Shown here: one piece after another, positions 34,601-36,537 of the stretch
Position numbering within the stretch: the first letter of the stretch is position 1
Layout of the letters: each line of letters opens with the position of its first letter
Assembly: GCA_002835675.1 (NCBI GenBank)
Contig: PIZR01000017.1
Coordinates: 1-36,537, forward strand
Source: Bacillus sp. BA3
Lineage (GTDB): Bacteria > Bacillota > Bacilli > Bacillales > DSM-1321
Length of the DNA stretch: 36,537 nt
Direction: 5' to 3'
Translations under genes and position numbers: made by a program
Notes under the pieces: model-generated
What the model saw: only the letters and a program-made list of their open reading frames with translations
Told to the model about the DNA's origin: nothing
The model's database searches: none

Positions 34601-34756
34601 ATCGGTGCAGAAGGCAGTGGATTAATATCACAAGGTTTGGGGATTACCGTTATTGGCGGACTTGTGAGTTCTACATTGCTAACACTTGTAATAGTACCGG
34701 TAGTATATGAAGTCATAATGAAAATAGGTAAAAAGAAGAAAAAAACAGTTAAGTAA
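31625..34756 (+). CDS. swrC: SwrC-type RND efflux pump
   Basis: A 1043-residue RND (AcrB/HAE1) transporter with the usual twelve-helix layout and two large extracytoplasmic loops. It begins NSIIKFSLKNKLAIWLL after the start residue, very close to B. subtilis SwrC (YerP), which exports surfactin and supports swarming. The proton-relay Asp pair is Asp424-Asp425 (GRVVDDSIVVIEN). A loop near residues 625-637 is Met/Gly-rich (MMGGGMMGG). The start is TTG 31625 with GGAGG 8 bases upstream; ATG 31610 overlaps that site. Controlled by the divergent TetR gene (inferred). Confidence 0.93.
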   Translation: MNSIIKFSLKNKLAIWLLTIIIVAAGLYSGLNMKQETIPSISTPLISISTVYPGSAPEEVADKLTDQIEQKVTNLPGVELVSSSSMANASSVQLQYDYDTDMDDAVKEVKEALEKLELPEGVDAPSVSKLELNAFPVVALSVTDKGSDLPALTKNVEEVLVPKLEGIDGVTSVSISGQQVNEGSLVFDEEKMAQYGLDEDTVKKVIQAANVNMPLGIYNFDDKEKTIVVDGNISTLKDLKNIKIPLTGGSQTGTPAQTGPETNQSTPDMATGPAQMQNVKLSDIADVKITGKAESISRTNGSESIGIQVTRSPDADTVAIVDEVNEEASNFKEEFKGVSVHTTLDQAKPIKDSVETMISKALFGCLFAVIVIMLFLRNFKTTLISVISIPLSLLAALLVLKQMDISLNVMTLGAMTVAIGRVVDDSIVVIENIYRRMALKGEQLKGGELIRSATKEMFIPILSSTIVTVAVYLPLASVTGPVGELFMPFALTMVFALVASLIIAITLVPAMADSLFKKGLSKKELKSHEEKPSKLSAFYRKALDWSLNHKIITFGTAIVLLVGSLFLIPSIGVSFMPADEEKTIIVTYTPAPGELKEDIEKQTEKVEKYFMDKDDVKTVQYTLGESMMGGGMMGGSSNSALFYVLYDEDTEDFGDKKETVIKELTELDSPGTWKQQDFTSTSSNETTLFVYGNTQKDIEPVIDDIQNIMKKNKDLKDVDTSLSDAYEQYTLVADQEKLSDLGLTAAQIGMSIANTNKDDALTTIKKDGEEVKVYVETKETTFEDKKDLENTKISSPMGMEIPLKELVKIEEGKASDTISRRDGKIYADVSATIKTDDVAAVTADVQKEVDKLDLPASVTIDYGGVTEDIQESFTQLGIAMLAAVAIVYFVLVVTFHGGLAPIAILFSLPFTVIGALAGLFVAGETISVSAMMGVLMLIGIVVTNAIVLVDRVIKNEESGLSIREALLEAGSTRLRPILMTALATIGALIPLAIGAEGSGLISQGLGITVIGGLVSSTLLTLVIVPVVYEVIMKIGKKKKKTVK

Positions 34757-34767
34757 AGAATTAAAAA

Positions 34768-34803
34768 AGAGGGGATTCCTTATATTAGGAATCCCCTCTT
34801 TCT
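34768..34803 (+). terminator. Terminator after swrC
   Basis: AGAGGGGATTCCT-tatatt-AGGAATCCCCTCT, a perfect 13-base stem followed by T-rich sequence. The left A run could also let it act on the minus strand. Confidence 0.92.
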
Positions 34804-34910
34804 TGATTAAACAATGCACAATATGCTCTTATAAATACAACTTCACAGGCCCCCACGTCCTATTCGTCATTTCATTTCCAAGGAAATTTGTTTGTTTTAA
34901 ATATATAAAC

Positions 34911-34940
34911 AAAAAAAGGGAAAGAGCTCGCTTTCCCTTT
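34911..34940 (-). terminator. Terminator after the tyrosine recombinase gene
   Basis: Minus strand AAAGGGAAAG-cgagct-CTTTCCCTTT ending in seven T, 13 bases past the stop. Confidence 0.92.
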
Positions 34941-34953
34941 TAATTTCTATGGA

Positions 34954-35793
34954 TTAATGTTTGGTGAAAGTTTGGTCTATCGCATTTGCCAGGTCCAGCG
35001 ATTTTTCTTTTAGATAACGCTTCGTTACGTTTAAGTCTTTATGACCGGCAAGCTTGGATATCGTTTGTATATCTATTCCATTATCCACTAACCTTTGGCA
35101 AAAGGTATGTCGCAGTTTATGTGGATGCACATTGTATTTTTTTAATATATATTGAACTGACCTCGGAGTGATCCTTTGATTATAGCTTGAGATGAATAAC
35201 GGATCTGCTTTTTCTTTTAAAGAAAGAAGATAATTCTGTATATGCTGTATAGCCGATATTGTAAGGGGAACGGATCTTTCGACTTCACCTTTTGCGTTCC
35301 TGACAAGTATATAATTTCGTTCTGTTTCCATGATGACGTCGCGGCCATTCAAGTCACATAATTCGGAGACGCGGATTCCTGTATGTAACAAAAGGTAGAC
35401 GATGGCAATGTTTCTTAGGTTTCCTTCTGCTTCTATATCTCTTAACAGGATCTGCTGCTCATTTATGCTTAAAGTTTCAGGTACCTCAAGCTTGTGCTCC
35501 TTAACCTTACGTTCCACAGAAAGCATCACTTGCGGTTTACCTAAAAATTTAAAGAAAACATTTAAGGCGATATAGTGTTTTTCGATAGTCCCTGGGCTTT
35601 TCTTGCAATTTTCTAAATAATCAAGATAACCCTGAACATCTTCAGAATGAATCTCCATCAATATCTTTTGTGTCTGGTCACAAAACTGTGAAAGGACACC
35701 AGTATACGTTTTGATCGTATTAGCTGATTTGCCTTGGTCTCTCAACCATTCAGCAAACGAAAAAATCATTTCATCTTTAGCAGAGGTATCCAT
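34954..35793 (-). CDS. Tyrosine recombinase / integrase (XerC/D-like)
   Basis: A 279-residue recombinase. The N-terminal SAM-like core-binding domain covers about 8-88; the catalytic domain has all six active-site residues: Arg141 (TGIRVSEL), Lys168 (NAKGEVERS), His225 and Arg228 (HKLRHTF), His251 (AGHKDL) and Tyr260 (TKRYL). Length is close to XerC/XerD, but the sequence is not the usual housekeeping XerC or XerD as I know them. It stands alone between a phage-free efflux island and the 5S gene, with no recognisable excisionase, att repeat or cargo. It may act as a solitary mobile-element or rrn-adjacent integrase. Confidence 0.9.
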   Translation of the reverse strand: MDTSAKDEMIFSFAEWLRDQGKSANTIKTYTGVLSQFCDQTQKILMEIHSEDVQGYLDYLENCKKSPGTIEKHYIALNVFFKFLGKPQVMLSVERKVKEHKLEVPETLSINEQQILLRDIEAEGNLRNIAIVYLLLHTGIRVSELCDLNGRDVIMETERNYILVRNAKGEVERSVPLTISAIQHIQNYLLSLKEKADPLFISSYNQRITPRSVQYILKKYNVHPHKLRHTFCQRLVDNGIDIQTISKLAGHKDLNVTKRYLKEKSLDLANAIDQTFTKH

Positions 35794-36032
35794 CGGCTAT
35801 TCCCCCAATGACAGTTTCAGAACTACGTTAAGTTTAACATATATCCCTGTAGAAACGAAGAATTCTGTCCCTTTGTATTAATCAGATATGGATAATGCAG
35901 ATAGAAGTAAAAATTAGTATGCATCCATAGTATGCCCTACCATGTATACTGCATATAACATTGTTTATGGTCCTTTTACTTCTCTGCTTTTTAACAGTTT
36001 TAAAATATAAGATACTGAAGGATTGACAACGG
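35794..36032. other. Spacer between recombinase gene and rRNA terminator
   Basis: About 240 AT-rich bases. A TTAAACT -10-like sequence (near 35829-35835) could start the recombinase transcript, but the -35 is poor. I see no gene or repeat here. Confidence 0.3.
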
Positions 36033-36033
36033 C

Positions 36034-36066
36034 AAAAAAAGACCAGCCGGATGGCGGATCTTTTTT
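36034..36066 (-). terminator. Terminator of the upstream rRNA operon
   Basis: Minus strand AGATCCGCC-atcc-GGCTGGTCT followed by seven T, immediately after the 5S gene. It marks the end of the rRNA transcript. Confidence 0.85.
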
Positions 36067-36071
36067 AAATG

Positions 36072-36187
<116 letters not shown>

Positions 36188-36253
36188 CATATAAGGAACG
36201 TTGTTCCTTCAAAACTAGATAATAAGAAGGTATTTCATTTTTTTAAAAAGCGT

Positions 36254-36537
<284 letters not shown>

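Noticed and set aside
34246..34716. 156-codon open frame opposite swrC
   Set aside because: Shadow of the pump gene; low-complexity Ser/Thr/Ile composition typical of an antisense frame.

Overview
The window looks like a chromosomal segment of a low-GC, endospore-forming member of the Bacillaceae, clearly related to Bacillus subtilis but diverged from it. A Peribacillus-like species is my guess from general resemblance, not from a search. Support comes from the 16S, 5S and 23S sequences, the complete eight-gene sigB operon, the sporulation gene cmpA, and gene order matching the B. subtilis region ddl-murF-cshA-ydbST-ydcA-acpS-ydcC-alr-ndoAI-ndoA-rsbR..rsbX-tex-cmpA-sprT-trnS.

The segment lies between two rRNA operons in the same (minus) orientation. 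At the high-coordinate end are the 3' end of a 23S gene (36254-36537) and a 5S gene (36072-36187). At the low-coordinate end an eleven-tRNA cluster (1774 down to 660) runs straight into the 5' third of a 16S gene (563-1). Good -35/-10 pairs lie before the cluster and at two places inside it.

Reading on the minus strand from high to low coordinates: a lone tyrosine recombinase; a drug/lipopeptide efflux island (SwrC-type RND pump on the plus strand, divergent TetR regulator with two matching operators, lipid kinase, YknW- and YknX-like proteins); a GltT-type glutamate/aspartate symporter behind a c-di-AMP (ydaO-class) riboswitch; a plus-strand methyltransferase; an uncharacterised 260-residue protein; the cell-wall genes ddl and murF; an orphan PP2C phosphatase with a degenerate receiver domain, on the plus strand; 1.36 kb with no recognisable gene; cshA; the ydbS-ydbT membrane PH-domain pair; a rhomboid protease; acpS; the lipoprotein ydcC; alr; the ndoAI-ndoA toxin-antitoxin; the rsbR-S-T-U-V-W-sigB-rsbX stress operon; tex; cmpA; sprT.

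The core theme is general stress signalling. RsbR/RsbS form the stressosome scaffold that holds RsbT. Released RsbT activates RsbU, which dephosphorylates RsbV, and RsbV then frees SigB from RsbW. RsbX resets the system. A clear SigB promoter sits in front of rsbV and a weaker SigB-like site in front of rsbR. The orphan PP2C protein, about 10 kb upstream, is a possible second input, but this is inference. Several start codons were moved from the longest-ORF position using ribosome-binding sites and known family lengths (tex, rsbR, ndoAI, alr, acpS, ydcA, ydbT, ydbS, the lipid kinase, tetR, swrC).
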